Positions 22,103 through 34,400 of a stretch of 59,714 nt of DNA are shown here, in pieces (position 1 is the stretch's first letter; each line of letters starts with the position of its first letter). The position numbers and the translations under genes were made by a program. The stretch is from positions 1 to 59,714 of the forward strand of contig MSJI02000226.1 of assembly GCA_001931905.2 (NCBI GenBank), read 5' to 3'. The DNA comes from Cladosporium sp. IMV 00045. Its lineage: Eukaryota > Ascomycota > Dothideomycetes > Cladosporiales > Cladosporiaceae. The notes below the pieces were generated by a model that saw nothing but the letters and a program-made list of their open reading frames with translations, was not told where the DNA came from and did no database searches.

Positions 22103-24624
22103 TCACGTAAACGGCGCCCGATCCTGCCCTCCCTGCCAACTCCCCCCAAGTCCAAAATCATCAGGCACGAAATCCCAATTCTCCATCCCCGTCAATGCGT
22201 CCTGCGGCAAATCGTTCATGTCGTTGAGGAAAGAGAGCATGTCGCCGTCTAAATCCATGGAATCCGCGGGTGGCCAGGAAGGCATTGGCGCTGTGGTGGG
22301 GAGAGCGGCGCCTGTGGGATTTGTGCCTGTGGACGTGGCTTGTGATGGTCCTTGTGGGACGGCAGGTGCTGATGTTGGTGCCGCGGCGAAGAGTTCGGGG
22401 TAGTCTTGGAGGCCCAGTTTCCAGGCTTCGTCCGAGCCGGGTGTGCTGGGTATGGTGATTGAGTTTGCTTGCGAGGTTGGTGCTGTTGCTGCTACTGCTG
22501 TTGCTGCTGGCTGGGGATTGGCGAACGATTGCGGGTTCGCAGTTACGTGCTCTCCGCTCCAAGCAGCGGGTGTGTTCCATTCTGCTGATGTTCCACCCGA
22601 GCCATCATTATTCTCGGGCGATGGTTCCGCCGAGCTGCTCATCGCTTCCGTGATGCGGGGTCCCAGGAATGCGGCGTGCTCTTTGTAATTCTCGTACCCT
22701 TTCGGCCAGATATCGGGTGCACCCCAGGCCTGATTTTGTTGGATGAGTTCCGGGTGCGAACACCACTGGCGCAGTTTGAAGAGCAGTGCGAGGAAGAGCG
22801 AAGGCACCTGTTGGCCTTTCGGGCTGATCAGGCTTTGCACGAAGAGGATCAGTTTGTCGACGTGAGCTTCCGCTTCGAGCGTGCTGCGTTCGATGATACC
22901 GTGCAGTCGGCTGTGTTGGCTGTGAGCGCTCAGGCAGAGTTTCGCCAGCACGAAAGCGGCGAAGGAGACTCGCACGAAGTAGAAGACGGGCAGGCAGCGA
23001 GCGTTGTCGACGCCCATGCTCACGAACGTGTCGATCAGGGCGTGTGAGCTTTGCGTGAGGTCGGCAATGGCTTCAACGGCGGGCTTGATGGGGACTTCCA
23101 TATCTTGGACTGGGTGGATCACACCCATCTGGTAGGGCGCTTTGAAGTCTTCGGGCGAATGGTCGATGTGGAGCACGAGCTCGTAGAGGAACAGCCGTAT
23201 CGTGTAGTACATGATCTCGAGACTTGGGACCATTTCTTTCTCCGCATATGCTTTCCATTCACGAAGTCGTTTCTCGAATGCTTTGGTCATAAGTTGCGTC
23301 GTCGTGTCGAAGATCGATGCTATGTCTCCGGTATCTTCGTAGGAAAAGGCGCTGGCAATCTCTTCCGCGATTACCCAGAGGCGCACCCACGCTACCAGCA
23401 TTCGGTCCCCCGGTGCCGCCTGGGGAGAGTTTTCGAGATAATCCAGGCACTCTCTGGCATACGTTGTGACTCGCATCATGGCTGGGCGCCGGAGACTGAT
23501 CGATACGCCAATGCAAATTGCGAAGGAAGCGAGGAAGGTTCTTCTGCAGTCGATACTCCCTGTGCCTTCGCTCTCTTGGGAAGCGCGGATGGACATGCTG
23601 AGGTCGGGGTTCGCGTAGTCTTCTGAAGGGTGCATAGAAGAGCCTGCCATGCCGTTCCTGGCAGCAAACCTGCTACGGTTCAACCGGGAGGGTCTTGAGG
23701 TGATGCCAATGTCGGCTGCCATTGTGGCGGCCATGTGGATGTACTATTAAGGGATTAGCATTCAATTGCGCAGTAGAGAGACTACAGACGTCGTTTTCTT
23801 ACTTCGTAATACTTCAGTTGTCCGAACTTATTAGGCGGGACATACCAAACCGCACTGATGAGAAGAGACTGGACGAGTTCGACGGACTTCTCACTATTGA
23901 CGACACTGCGAGTCGCATATTCCTGTAGCACCTCCGTGTCCAAGACCTGGGCGAGTTCCGGGTGTTCATTCTCAGCCGCGGCGGCTATCACTGCGAGAAA
24001 CAGAGTTGGTTTGGTCACTCGCAAATCGTCTGCCGTGCATGCGTCGGGGATGTAGACTTGTGGGTATTGAGCGTAGAGATTCATCTTGTAATGCTCAACC
24101 AGTCTTCGGGCCACTTCCATAGACACAACGCCTCGATCGACGACATCCCTTCGACTACCGGTTGCTGCAGACGCAACCTCATTGCTGCTCTTGTCCTGCG
24201 CAGGCATACGATTGCTCTGCTGAAGAACACTCCGCCCCGCCGCCAACAACTCAGACTGGCCTTGCGTATTCTTATCACTATGCGCCAACTTCGGCGCCGC
24301 CGCCGCCTGCGCAACAACATCCACCTCCTCTGCACTCTCCTCCGCAATCGGTTCCCTCCCAGCACCCTCACCACCCGGACTCTCAGGACTTTCCCCCTCA
24401 CTCTTCTCTTTCAACAGCGCTCTCATAGCGCGCATCTCCCGCTCCAGCTCCGCAACACGGGTATCCGTCCGTTTGCGCTGCTTGCGCTTCTGCAGCGGCG
24501 TGAAAACGCACTGTCGTCCTGTTCTGGAGCATCTTTGGCAAGTATTGGGGTTGCTCTCGTCGGGGAGGCAGCGCACTTTCTGAGACCGGCAGTGGGCGCA
24601 GGCGCGGTGCGAGGGGGGTTCCAT
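22103..24624 (-). CDS. Zn2Cys6 transcription factor (Leu3/War1/PrtT-like)
   Basis: Nuclear regulator in two exons (24624-23803, 23743-22103) joined in phase; 820 residues. The N-terminus has a Zn2Cys6 cluster (RACAHCRSQKVRC, then CQRCSRTGRQC) followed directly by a basic linker (QKRKQRKRTDTR) and a short coiled coil (VAELEREMRAMRALL), the arrangement of the Leu3/War1/PrtT group that binds CGG-type repeats as a dimer. The middle (about 190-620) is a helical fungal regulatory domain. The C-terminus is Pro/Ala/Ser-rich and ends in an acidic, hydrophobic stretch (MDLDGDMLSFLNDMNDLP) typical of activation domains. Start at ATG 24624, since the frame upstream has no matching features. It converges on the FAD gene and may regulate this locus (inference). 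Confidence 0.92.
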
Positions 24625-25536
24625 CGTGGTCCAGGGTTGTGTCGGCCGTGTGCTAATAATGAGGTCGTGGATGGTTGATTTCAAGCATCTCAGTCCGGAG
24701 GCGCGTCGTTGCGACTGGAGCAACCAGGTGGGATGGGTACGGGCATTTCAAAGGATTACATCCTCAGTAAGACTCACGTACATCTAAGCTTCTGAGCAAG
24801 AGCCGCTTGTCTTGCCAGATGCGCGTGAGTAGTGTTTGCGGCTGAGCTACAGAAGCTCGGTGTTCTAATTGGGTCAGAGGACTTGTCGTTTTGGGTGAGC
24901 TCTCCACAATCGCATCCTTCGCTTCAACTCTGGAAGGTATAATTACATTTATGGCGTTTGTGACCGAAGCCAAGCCGCGTACATGTAGGGAACGACTCGT
25001 GCAAGCTATCATATATTTCTGATAGAGATTACGGATAGTGGATTGAGCGGGATAAAATCAACCTTCTAGGAAGTCTTGCAAAGACATATACATGGGTAGG
25101 TAATAATAAATCACGTCGTTCTTGATATATATAACTAGCGATGGGGTGACCATCGGAGCCCCGACCATTTTGGAGCTTCGCAAGTTTACCAGATGTAAGA
25201 TAGAATTCCACGACGGTGACGCATTGGCTAGGATTGTGTGAGCGGTGTCCTCCTCCTCTTTGATCGAACGCCGAGGAGAATCTCTTGCCGCGAGCGAGAC
25301 GGTGTGAGTCGTACCCTCGCCTCTGCTGCTGGACAACGGCTCATGTTTGCCCACGATATGGCGCACAGCACCGATTGGGCAATCTGCTGCGGCATTGATT
25401 CGGAGGCATTTGCTTTCTGGCGTGCTGTTTTGTGTCCCAAATCTCAAACGATCCTGGGACCGTATGTTCTGGTGATCATCAAAGCTTTCCCTTTCAGTGG
25501 GAGTTTATGATATCTGGGGCACTGACCCTACCACGC
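24625..25536. other. Intergenic region, no gene supported
   Basis: About 900 bp upstream of the Zn2Cys6 gene and downstream of the kinase. It is AT-richer near 25010-25140. The minus-strand frames 24764-25012 and 25058-25447 carry no domain. Confidence 0.6.
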
Positions 25537-26898
25537 TCACACAGCATCCATCGCCGCGCGCGTGCTCAGAACCTCGTTCTTGTTTCCAAGTTTGGAGATC
25601 TGCAAGAAGGCATCCACGCCGTATCCCTCCAGACTGTGGATCTCAAGCGACCCAGCCCAGTACTCTGCGTAGATTCTGCTCAAAGGCAGACCCATACCAA
25701 GCCTCAAATTAGGCTGTCTGCCCGACAAAGCTGAGAGCGAAGACCTGTGCTTTTCACCGTGCCGTTGCTTCTCGGCATCGGCGGCCATCTTCGGGTCGGC
25801 ATATCGTAACTCCTGCAAGGTGCCAGCCAGTTTGGGGACTTGCTCGAGGTTCTGCAGGCGGGTCTTGCGGCGTGGACCTTTGGCGAAAGACCAGAGATAT
25901 GGCAGGATTTCGCGGTCAATGCCACCGCCCTGGTCTGAAATGCGGATGATGACGTGCTGCGCTGCCTCGCAGATCAGTACTTCTATCGGAGGGCACTGGT
26001 GCCCTCCCTGCTCAATCATGGCTTGCATGCTGTTTCTGAGGAGCTCGCCGATCATGTATTCGATGTGCGAAGGGATGTAAGGAAAGGTCGTGTCGAGATG
26101 ACCTTTGACGACTACCTCGGGGACCGCCACACTTGGCCCGTAAGCCTTTGACATCAAGTCTCTTGCCGTGGTGGCGCATTGCTCGACGATCTCTTTCGCG
26201 TTGCATCTCAAGAAGATCTCTCCGACGAATTCATCTTCTGGAGCGATGGTCGACTTTTTAGCGTTGGGGAAATGCCAGGGCGAGTGGAAGGTCTCCGTCA
26301 AGGCCAAGTGCTGCTCTGCGATCACCCTACGACTGATTCGAGAGCGTAGAAGCGTGGTCATGAATCGATCGCACTCCTCGCCAGAGATCGTCTTCTGGAT
26401 TTCGATCACTCCCATGGCCAGCCGAGGGATGACGCTGAGGTGCTCTTGCAGGCAGGACTGGACGACCTCGCAGAATCTGTCGTTGTCGTCGATGCTCGTG
26501 ATCTCCGGGACTTTGCGCAGACGCTCAAAAGCGGTGTAGTAGAGTTCGTAAACATGGCTGATATGGTTGTTCGTCAGCGCAGAATATGGCAACGTCTGCA
26601 TGTTGCGAAGCCGATGGGCGAGTCGCGTGGGCAATTCCAGGCGGACATAGTTGGCCGAACTGATCAGTCGAGACTCTGTCAAGGTACGACCGAAGAATGT
26701 GAGTTGGCGTAAGCTAATGGGCCTCGCCTCGCGTTGTACCCAGTCATCAAGGATTGAAGCAGGCCTCCAGGGCGGCGGTGAAGGCGTCGCTGGGGTAGAT
26801 GCCGCAGTAGAAGTGTTATACGCTTGTACCCGCAGCGAAGCAGGAAGACGGAAGAGTTGGAAGGGCAGTCTTGTAGCCGCTCTGCCAGGGGACAACAT
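25537..26898 (-). CDS. Mitochondrial PDK/BCKDK-type protein kinase
   Basis: Intronless, 453 residues from ATG 26898. GHKL-type protein kinase of the mitochondrial matrix that phosphorylates and inactivates the E1 subunit of pyruvate or branched-chain 2-oxoacid dehydrogenase. Seen: an Arg-rich, acid-free N-terminus suited to mitochondrial import (MLSPGRAATRLPFQLFRLP), an all-helical N-terminal domain with RISRRVIAEQH, then the ATPase domain with an N-box (ELLRNSMQAM), G1 box DQGGGI and G2 box GMGLPLSRIYA. The frame stays open upstream to 27159, but those 87 residues are not targeting-like, so 26898 is preferred. A charged insertion lies between the G1 and G2 boxes (about residues 355-405). Which complex it controls cannot be told. 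Confidence 0.9.
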   Translation of the reverse strand: MLSPGRAATRLPFQLFRLPASLRVQAYNTSTAASTPATPSPPPWRPASILDDWVQREARPISLRQLTFFGRTLTESRLISSANYVRLELPTRLAHRLRNMQTLPYSALTNNHISHVYELYYTAFERLRKVPEITSIDDNDRFCEVVQSCLQEHLSVIPRLAMGVIEIQKTISGEECDRFMTTLLRSRISRRVIAEQHLALTETFHSPWHFPNAKKSTIAPEDEFVGEIFLRCNAKEIVEQCATTARDLMSKAYGPSVAVPEVVVKGHLDTTFPYIPSHIEYMIGELLRNSMQAMIEQGGHQCPPIEVLICEAAQHVIIRISDQGGGIDREILPYLWSFAKGPRRKTRLQNLEQVPKLAGTLQELRYADPKMAADAEKQRHGEKHRSSLSALSGRQPNLRLGMGLPLSRIYAEYWAGSLEIHSLEGYGVDAFLQISKLGNKNEVLSTRAAMDAV

Positions 26899-27721
26899 GG
26901 TGTTTGTCTTGGCGATAAGCTGGACAGAGGGCTTGTTCCAGGATTGTCGTCTTGAGCTGCTAAAAGGGCGTGACGGCCATGCAACGACAGCTATATTCAA
27001 TGCGGTCGACACGGGATGAACTATGACCAGTCGAGTCGACAAGTACCAGCCACGCCCTAACACCCAAAGTCGTTTGTCCCTATTGTGTTGCGATGTAATC
27101 AGAGGATGGGATAATAAATCAGAGTTATCAGACTTCACAGCAGCCATGATCTCAAGCAAGCCAGCGAGTACGGTCGTTTCGCGCCAAGCCAGGCCAGGAC
27201 AGAATAGCGGGGGAGTGGCGGCGACGAAGCAGCAGCCAAAGAGTGATGCCTGAGAGGCAATACCTCACACCACATGGCTTGCAGGCACAGTCATATATTC
27301 ACATGGCTGATGGTGTACCTAAAATACTGCTGATTTGCACGTGATGTCTATGCTTAAGTGAATGTACAAACAAGGTGACAAACCCATTCGCAGCACGTGG
27401 CTCGGCATTGCGGCGATGGAGATGCGGCTGCCTGTCTCTCTCGTTTCCTTCGCTGTGACGTACCAGACCCTCCTGCTGTCCGATTTCAACTTCAAGCTGC
27501 TGCTGCTGTTGATGCCTTTGTAATAAGCCTGTTGTTACATCTCTCCAGAGCCCTGTCATCACCACTAATCCGCGCCGGTCTCCTCCCAACCCACCTGACA
27601 GCTATCGACGTGGGCGTATTCTTCTGGAATCCGCCTTGTCTCACAGACTCCCGTTCCGAGTGCAGCACCACATCCGTCCGCGCCGACGTCGTGCGGCAAG
27701 CCCTGGCAGGCCGTCATCACC
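26899..27721. promoter_or_regulatory. Divergent kinase/deubiquitinase intergenic region
   Basis: About 820 bp between two divergent genes. Presumed promoters and leaders of both; no ORF or repeat of note. A CACGTG-like element (GCACGTG) occurs twice, near 27337 and 27394. Confidence 0.45.
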
Positions 27722-30700
27722 ATGGACCAAGTATGTCTCCGTCTGAATATCCAATATCCCTTCTCACCGCCCAGGTGTCTCAGTGCGCGTCCATTCATAC
27801 TTGACCGCGCGGACCAGCTGTTCTTTGTTCCTGCTCCCGAGCGCTGACACAGACTGCAACAGCTTGGCAGCGACATGCTGCTTGATTCCGACTACGATGA
27901 GAAACACTTGACGCCAACAGAGGACAACGTCGCCCTTATATCACCCGACGACGGCGACAGCATGGCTGAAGAGCCCGAAACATCCACCGAGCCCGCGCCG
28001 CCCATGGCCAACGACCACGAGGCGATGAAGGAGCGTTTCATGCCCGCGCTGCCTGAATACGAAACTGAGGCCGAGGCCGTCTTCACATGGGATATTCAAA
28101 ACTGGAGGCAGCTTCCCAAGCGTTCGCACAGTCCGATTTTCCAGTGTGCCGGCCATCCTTGGAGGATACTGTTCTTCCCCGCTGGCAACGCCGCCTCAGA
28201 AAGCACTTCTTTCTACCTTGAACAAGGCTTTGCGGATGAAAAGCCTCCTGAGGACTGGTACGCATGTGCACAGTTCATGCTCGTGCTCCACAACACAAAC
28301 GACCCTTCTCTGTATATACACCATGAAGCAAACCATCGATTCACCGCCGACGAAGGCGACTGGGGTTTCACAAGATTCGCGGATAAGAACAGGATATTCG
28401 CTGCCAAATTCGACGGCGCCGACAGACCGCTTGTTGAGAACGATAGTGCGACAGTGACTGCATACGTGAGGGTACTCAAGGACCCTACAGGCGTCCTTTG
28501 GCATAACTTTGTCAACTACGACAGCAAGAAGGAGACAGGCATGGTCGGTCTGCGCAATCAGGGTGCAACCTGCTATCTCAACTCTTTACTCCAGTCGCTC
28601 TACCTTACTGGAGCGTTCCGAAAGGCAGTCTATCAAATTCCAACAGCCGACGAAGATCGCGCATCGAGCTCGTCGGCGTACGCACTGCAGCGATTGTTCT
28701 ACCGTCTCCAGGCCGACAACACGGCGGTTTCGACCCAAGAGCTGACCCATTCTTTTGGCTGGGAGAGTCGACAGATCTTTGAACAGCAGGATGTACAAGA
28801 GCTGTCTCGAATCTTGATGGAGAAACTCGAAGCTCGCATGAAAGGCACAGAAGCTGAGAAAGCACTCCCAGACATGTTCATTGGTAAGATGAAGACGTAC
28901 CTGAGGTGCATCAACGTCGATTACGAGTCCAGCAGAACGGAAGACTACTGGGATCTTCAACTCAACGTCGGTGGATGTAAAAGTGTGGCCGATAGTTTCA
29001 AGACTTACATCCAGGAAGAGATCCTCGAGGGCGACAACAAGTACGCGGCAGAAGGATATGGTCTGCAGGACGCCAAGAAGGGAGTTATCTTTGAAAGCTT
29101 CCCCTCGGTGCTCCATCTGCAGTTGAAGCGATTTGAATACGACTTTATGCGGGATGCCATGATGAAAGTTAATGACCGTTACGAATTCCCGGAAGTCCTG
29201 GATTGCTCACCATATCTCGAAGACTCTGCCGACAAGTCAGAGCCCTACATCTACCATCTACATGGTGTGCTTGTTCACTCTGGTGATCTCAACGCTGGCC
29301 ACTATTACGCTTTTTTGAAGCCGCAAAAGAACGGGGACTTCTTCCGCTTCGACGACGACAGGGTAACACGCGCGACGAAGCGCGAAGCCATCGAGGAGAA
29401 CTTTGGTGGTGATTACGGAGCAAACGGCATGAACGGCGGAGTCAAGGGACAAAACCCCTACACCCGGCAATGGTCGACCAAGCGCTCGAACAATGCCTAC
29501 ATGCTGGTGTACATCCGCGAGAGCAGATTGGAACATGTGTTGCTGCCGGATAACGAAGTTGAGCCACCAGCTCACTTGCCCGCAAGGATACAAGAGGAGC
29601 GCTTGCTGGCCGAGAAGCGCAAAAAAGACCGCGAAGAAGCACATCTGTACATGCAGGTCTACGTGGCATCGGAAGCAAGTTACCGGTCTTACCAGGGTAC
29701 AGATCTAATTCCTTGGGCAGCGGACCCAGAGCTGGAGCCTGCAGCACCCAAGACCCACCGACTCCTCCGCAGCATGACTGTGTCTGATTTCACCAAGTTC
29801 ATTGCACAAGAGCAAGGCGTTGTTGCCGACATCATTAGACCATGGATCATGGTCAATCGCCAGAACGGAACTGTTCGCCCTGATCACCCTCTGGAATGGC
29901 AGGACATGACACTCCAAGAAGCTGCTGACAAGTTCAGCACCCGCAATTCTGGATTTAGAGTATTCATGGAAGAGACCGTAAGGAATGAGGCTGGCGAGCC
30001 TGTATGGCAGGGAAGCCAAACTTCAGTGCCATCCTCGCCTGCGATCAACGGAACTGTCCAGCAGCCACCGCAGAAGCCAATAATCATCTTCTTGAAGTAT
30101 TTCGATATTGAGCACCAGACTCTACAGGGCATGGGTCACGTTTACATGAACCCCTCGGACAAGGTCCAAGATCTTGCGCCGCAAATACTGCAGCTCATGG
30201 GCTGGGAACCTGGAGTCGCTTTGGAGCTTTACGAAGAGATTAAGCAGAATTACGTCGAACAGATGAAGCCCAAGCAGACTTTGAACGCATCCGAGATCCA
30301 GGATGGAGACATCATTTGCTTCCAGCGCCACCTGAGCGAGGCTGAAGCCGCGGCGATTCGCGAGACCAAGCCAGCCGCGCTGCTGAGCGCCAAAGACTTT
30401 TATGACTACTTGGTCAACCGCATCTTTGTGAACTTCACCCCCAAGTCAGCGCTGCCACAAGAACTTGAAGTACCGAATGAGGGCGACGAGAGGTTCGGTC
30501 TGTACCTTTCTAGGAAGGACACTTACGAGACGCTTGCAACGAAGGTTGCAGAGTACCTGAGCACATTGGGTGCGGTCCCCGTGGACCAGTCTTTCCTGCG
30601 TTTCACGACCGTCAATGCTCAGTCTGGTAAGCCTCGCACTGTCATCAAGCCACAGCAAGCTATGACAGTGCAGAGCATCCTCCTCGGAACAGGTGGATAC

Positions 30701-31451
30701 GGCTACGGATATCAGCCCGCGCAGGCGCCCGACCAGCTCTATTACGAAGTGCTCGAAATGAGCCTCAAAGACCTCGAGCAGCGCAAGAACGTCAAGGTCA
30801 CATGGCTTCCAAACGGCATTACCCAGGAAGCGCAATACGACATTCTGGTACCTGAGCAGTCCACCTTCACCGAAGTCCTCGAGCAGCTCATGAAACGCGC
30901 CCAACTGCCCGACGAGATCAAAGACCAAATCCGCTTCTACGAAGTCCACAGCGGTAAGGTCTACAAGGTCCTGCCGCTCTCGCACTCCGTCGTCGCCCTG
31001 AACGAATTCTTGAGCATTTTCGCCGAGCGCATTCCGGAAGAAGAACAGCAGCTCGACACCGAACAGGGCGACCGTCCGCTCTGGTGTTTCCACTTCGAGA
31101 AGGAGCCCAGCAAGCACCACTCCATCCCCTTCATCTTCGCCCTGAAAGAGGGAGAAGTGTTCAAGGAGACCAAGGAGCGTCTGAGCAAGCGCACGGGCAT
31201 CAAGGGCAAGAACTTCGAGAAGGTCCGCTTTGCCGTCGTCAAGGGTGGACAGAACTACAGCCGACCGGTTTGGGTTGAAGATGGTGAGTTTGGTCCCGAA
31301 CTCGTGTTATTTTTAAACATGCTAATATGCTTTCTCTCTCGCAGACGACATCCTGTCCGAAAAACTCGGTCCTGACGACCACCTCGGCCTCGAGCACCCG
31401 AACCGCAACCGCAGCAATTGGGTCAAGTACGAGAGCTTGAACATCCGATAG
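27722..31451 (+). CDS. Ubiquitin-specific protease of the USP7/Ubp15 type
   Basis: Cysteine protease that removes ubiquitin from proteins; members act in the nucleus, the cytosol and at peroxisomes. Exons are 27722-27730, 27863-31283 and 31345-31451; 1178 residues. The first coding exon is only nine bases (Met-Asp-Gln) before a GTATGT donor; without it translation could begin at ATG 27875. Domains: an acidic N-terminus, MATH/TRAF domain (about 77-212), USP catalytic core with Cys box GLRNQGATCYLNSLLQ (Cys240) and His box NAGHYYAF (His483), then C-terminal ubiquitin-like repeats (about 650-1150), including the ICP0-binding-type region and the terminal segment known to activate USP7. The final intron restores the usual C-terminal end. 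All catalytic residues are present. Confidence 0.95.
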
Positions 31452-34400
31452 ACGGTTTTTGTGTCACGACTACGCCTGACATCCTCGGACTGTACCTGCA
31501 CATCTCATAAGCAACACTCCCGCCCCGGTCGACCTCGCAATCACGTTCCGGACAATCCGGCGACCAGCAAGCTCAGGCGGTCTCCGCAGCCTTTGCTGTT
31601 ATTGTCGATTGAAGGTATGGCACAGACTGATTTCCTTCATTTTCTTCTTCTGTGGCTTTTTTCTAGACTTGGGAGGAAAGGCAGCGAGCAAATCGGGGCA
31701 GTGCAGTGTGCTTGCTTGCATGGGTGGAATTTGGCTTAGAGAGCGAGCGAGAGAGCGGGTTGACGTGTCTTGATTTGAGTATCTTCTTTTTTTGTAGGAA
31801 ATTGGGGCAACTTCTTTCTGGCTGGATTGATTGAATGGATTGAATTGCATTTCTTCTTTTATCATCATTATCACTATTACACAACAATGGGGCAAGGGGA
31901 AAGTACATTGTTTACATTTGCACTGCCACAATGGAAGTTTTTTTTGGTTTAAGCCTCTTTGGAGTCTTGCTTGGTGGTTCCGTGAATGCTGCGGAAGAGG
32001 GATGGAATGGTTCAAGAGGGATTCAGGTCGGTGGGTTTGGGGTGTGATTGGGGCGTGGTTGCAAGTGCGGTCGGTGTAGGGAGATGTGAGGTATGAGGGT
32101 GATGAGAGTTGGATTTTCCGATCACGCTTTTGCTTCATCTCAGTCGAAGATAGGTGACGGGGAGCATCTCGTATATACTTTGAATGTTATTCCTACTAAC
32201 ATCTCTTTTTTTTTTTTTTTGTTTTTGTTTCAAAGTACATCATTGACAGCATTAGACTTTGTTCCATCGCACGTCGTGATAGTTCGTATTGTTGAAGAGA
32301 GCCATGGTCGCGAAGTAAGAGGTATTGGAATGTATCAAGGTCATCAAACGTGAATGGCCAGGGGAGTTGTCGTCGCCAAACTTCGGGCTGCCATCACCTT
32401 TCACTCTTGCCTGCCTGAGTAATGCTGATAGCACGAAGAGCGAAGAATCAAAGACTTGGTTTTGAGCTTCTGAGGCAACGATAGCCCGGCAAAAGGATTA
32501 GGCATAGCACGAAGGGGCTTTACAACCTGATGCGTCCTCAAGGTGAATCTACAATCACGATTGCTCGTCGACCAATATCAACTCAGATATGTGATCGAGA
32601 GAAAGCAGCGATCGATGGCCGGTGACATCAGGGCATCCGCGGAGGAAAAAGTAGTGCCTTGAATCTAGCGATTGTTAGGAGGTAGGAAGTGAGGCATCGT
32701 CAATGAAGTCACAGCTGGTCAGTATGTGCGCGCGTGTGTGTATATGACCGGAATGGTAGCAAGACTCCGATCGATTGATTAATGTTGTTATCTGGCTAGA
32801 CGCTTCGTGATCGTAACATCGGGGACATCGATGTGCGCTTGCCAGTCATTTCTGCATCATTGTTGAGCTGGGAGGTGGTGAGAAAGAATGGACCAGAAGG
32901 TGGAGTATGGTTTTCGCCTTCTGGTCTCGATTCATCATTTGAGTGGACGTCTGCGTGCTTTGTCTCATGATTCGAGGGAGGGAAGATATCACTATGAGGT
33001 CGGTCAGCAATGTTGATGTCAAACCAACATGTGCTTGCAAGTGCGTGAACCGTGAAAAGGCTTCTAACAACAAGGCGGGTGGGCGGCCGTCTCCGTTCGC
33101 AGTTGAACTATGAGCCGAATGCAAGACTCGGAAGAATTCCCCGTGGCAACATGTATCTTGATGTCACAGCGGATGTCGTGTGGGCACTCAAGGCTCTCCT
33201 ATGTAGGGACGACATCATCGAGATGGTCCAAAGCGCTGAGCCGCAAGAGAGCAAATTCAGGTTCAGGGCATCTCCATTGGTGCTAAATGGGTAGACGGTA
33301 AAAGCTAGTCGCATCGTGATGAAGCTCGATGTGTGATGTAGCTGTTGATTTGAATTCCGACTTGCGAGACAACGGATCGTGATGGCCAATGTCATTTGCA
33401 TGCTAGCACCAGGTCAGCTATGCGATCGTTGAAGTTTTCTATGGAACGACTCATTAGTTCTGGTCGATGCAAGTTCCATCTTGTATTCGAGTATACTTGT
33501 GTTGAAGGTGCGAGACTAGCGACTGGCCAGACTCAGCATGGACTCCGAGCGATGAGACTCGATCGCATCGTCCGATGAGAGTGCCAAGACGTGTCGAATC
33601 GAACACTCAGCCCTGCCTCTCCAAAAAGAGGGGATTTGGCCAACAATAATTCACGGCAGTTGGTTTTGCTTTTTTCTTCGTCAAGAACTTGTGTCTGGAT
33701 TGATCAGCAATCAATGGAGTCGTCTGTGTTTCTGCGATTGATACCGAACTTGCGGATGGAGGAATAAGGTTCATAGCCGAGCTCTGGTAGCGGCCAACAG
33801 GGTCATCCAAGATGGCACGCGTGAAGAGTGACAATCCAGGGAACGGCCGTTCAAACACCGTACCACCTTTGACAAGGACAGAAGCACACCAGAGGTGCAG
33901 CGTAGTACCTCCCGGACAAAGCAACATTAAATCATTGCGCATGTTGCAGCGATCGTCAAAAAGCAATCAATCTCAACGTTCCCAGCGAAGGGGAGAAGGA
34001 TGACGCCGCGACCAGGGTTGACAGTAGTAAAAGTTGAGGTTACGGGACGGGAAATGCTTCTTTAATGCGTCATCAGTAGCCGCGAAGGTGGTACGGAGGT
34101 GTATGGGCTGCGTAGCCGTGTGCAGCCTCAAACGCAGACCGCGGACGCTGGTGAAATCCGACCTCATATCTCGTTCTTGCAGAGCTTGTTCCAAGGTATT
34201 GTTGCGAGCAAGAGGCACGAGTTGGTATGTGAATGCTGGACGTGCTGAAAGCAAACCAAGACCGGGGCACACGGGAGAGTAGAATGGGATAGGTGCTTGG
34301 GCGCGTATTAGACGGTGCTCAACCTGATTGGGAAGATGGCGAGTAGGGGAGGAGAAAGTACCTAGTATGGCCACTGTCGTCACAAGCGTTGGCCTCAGCG

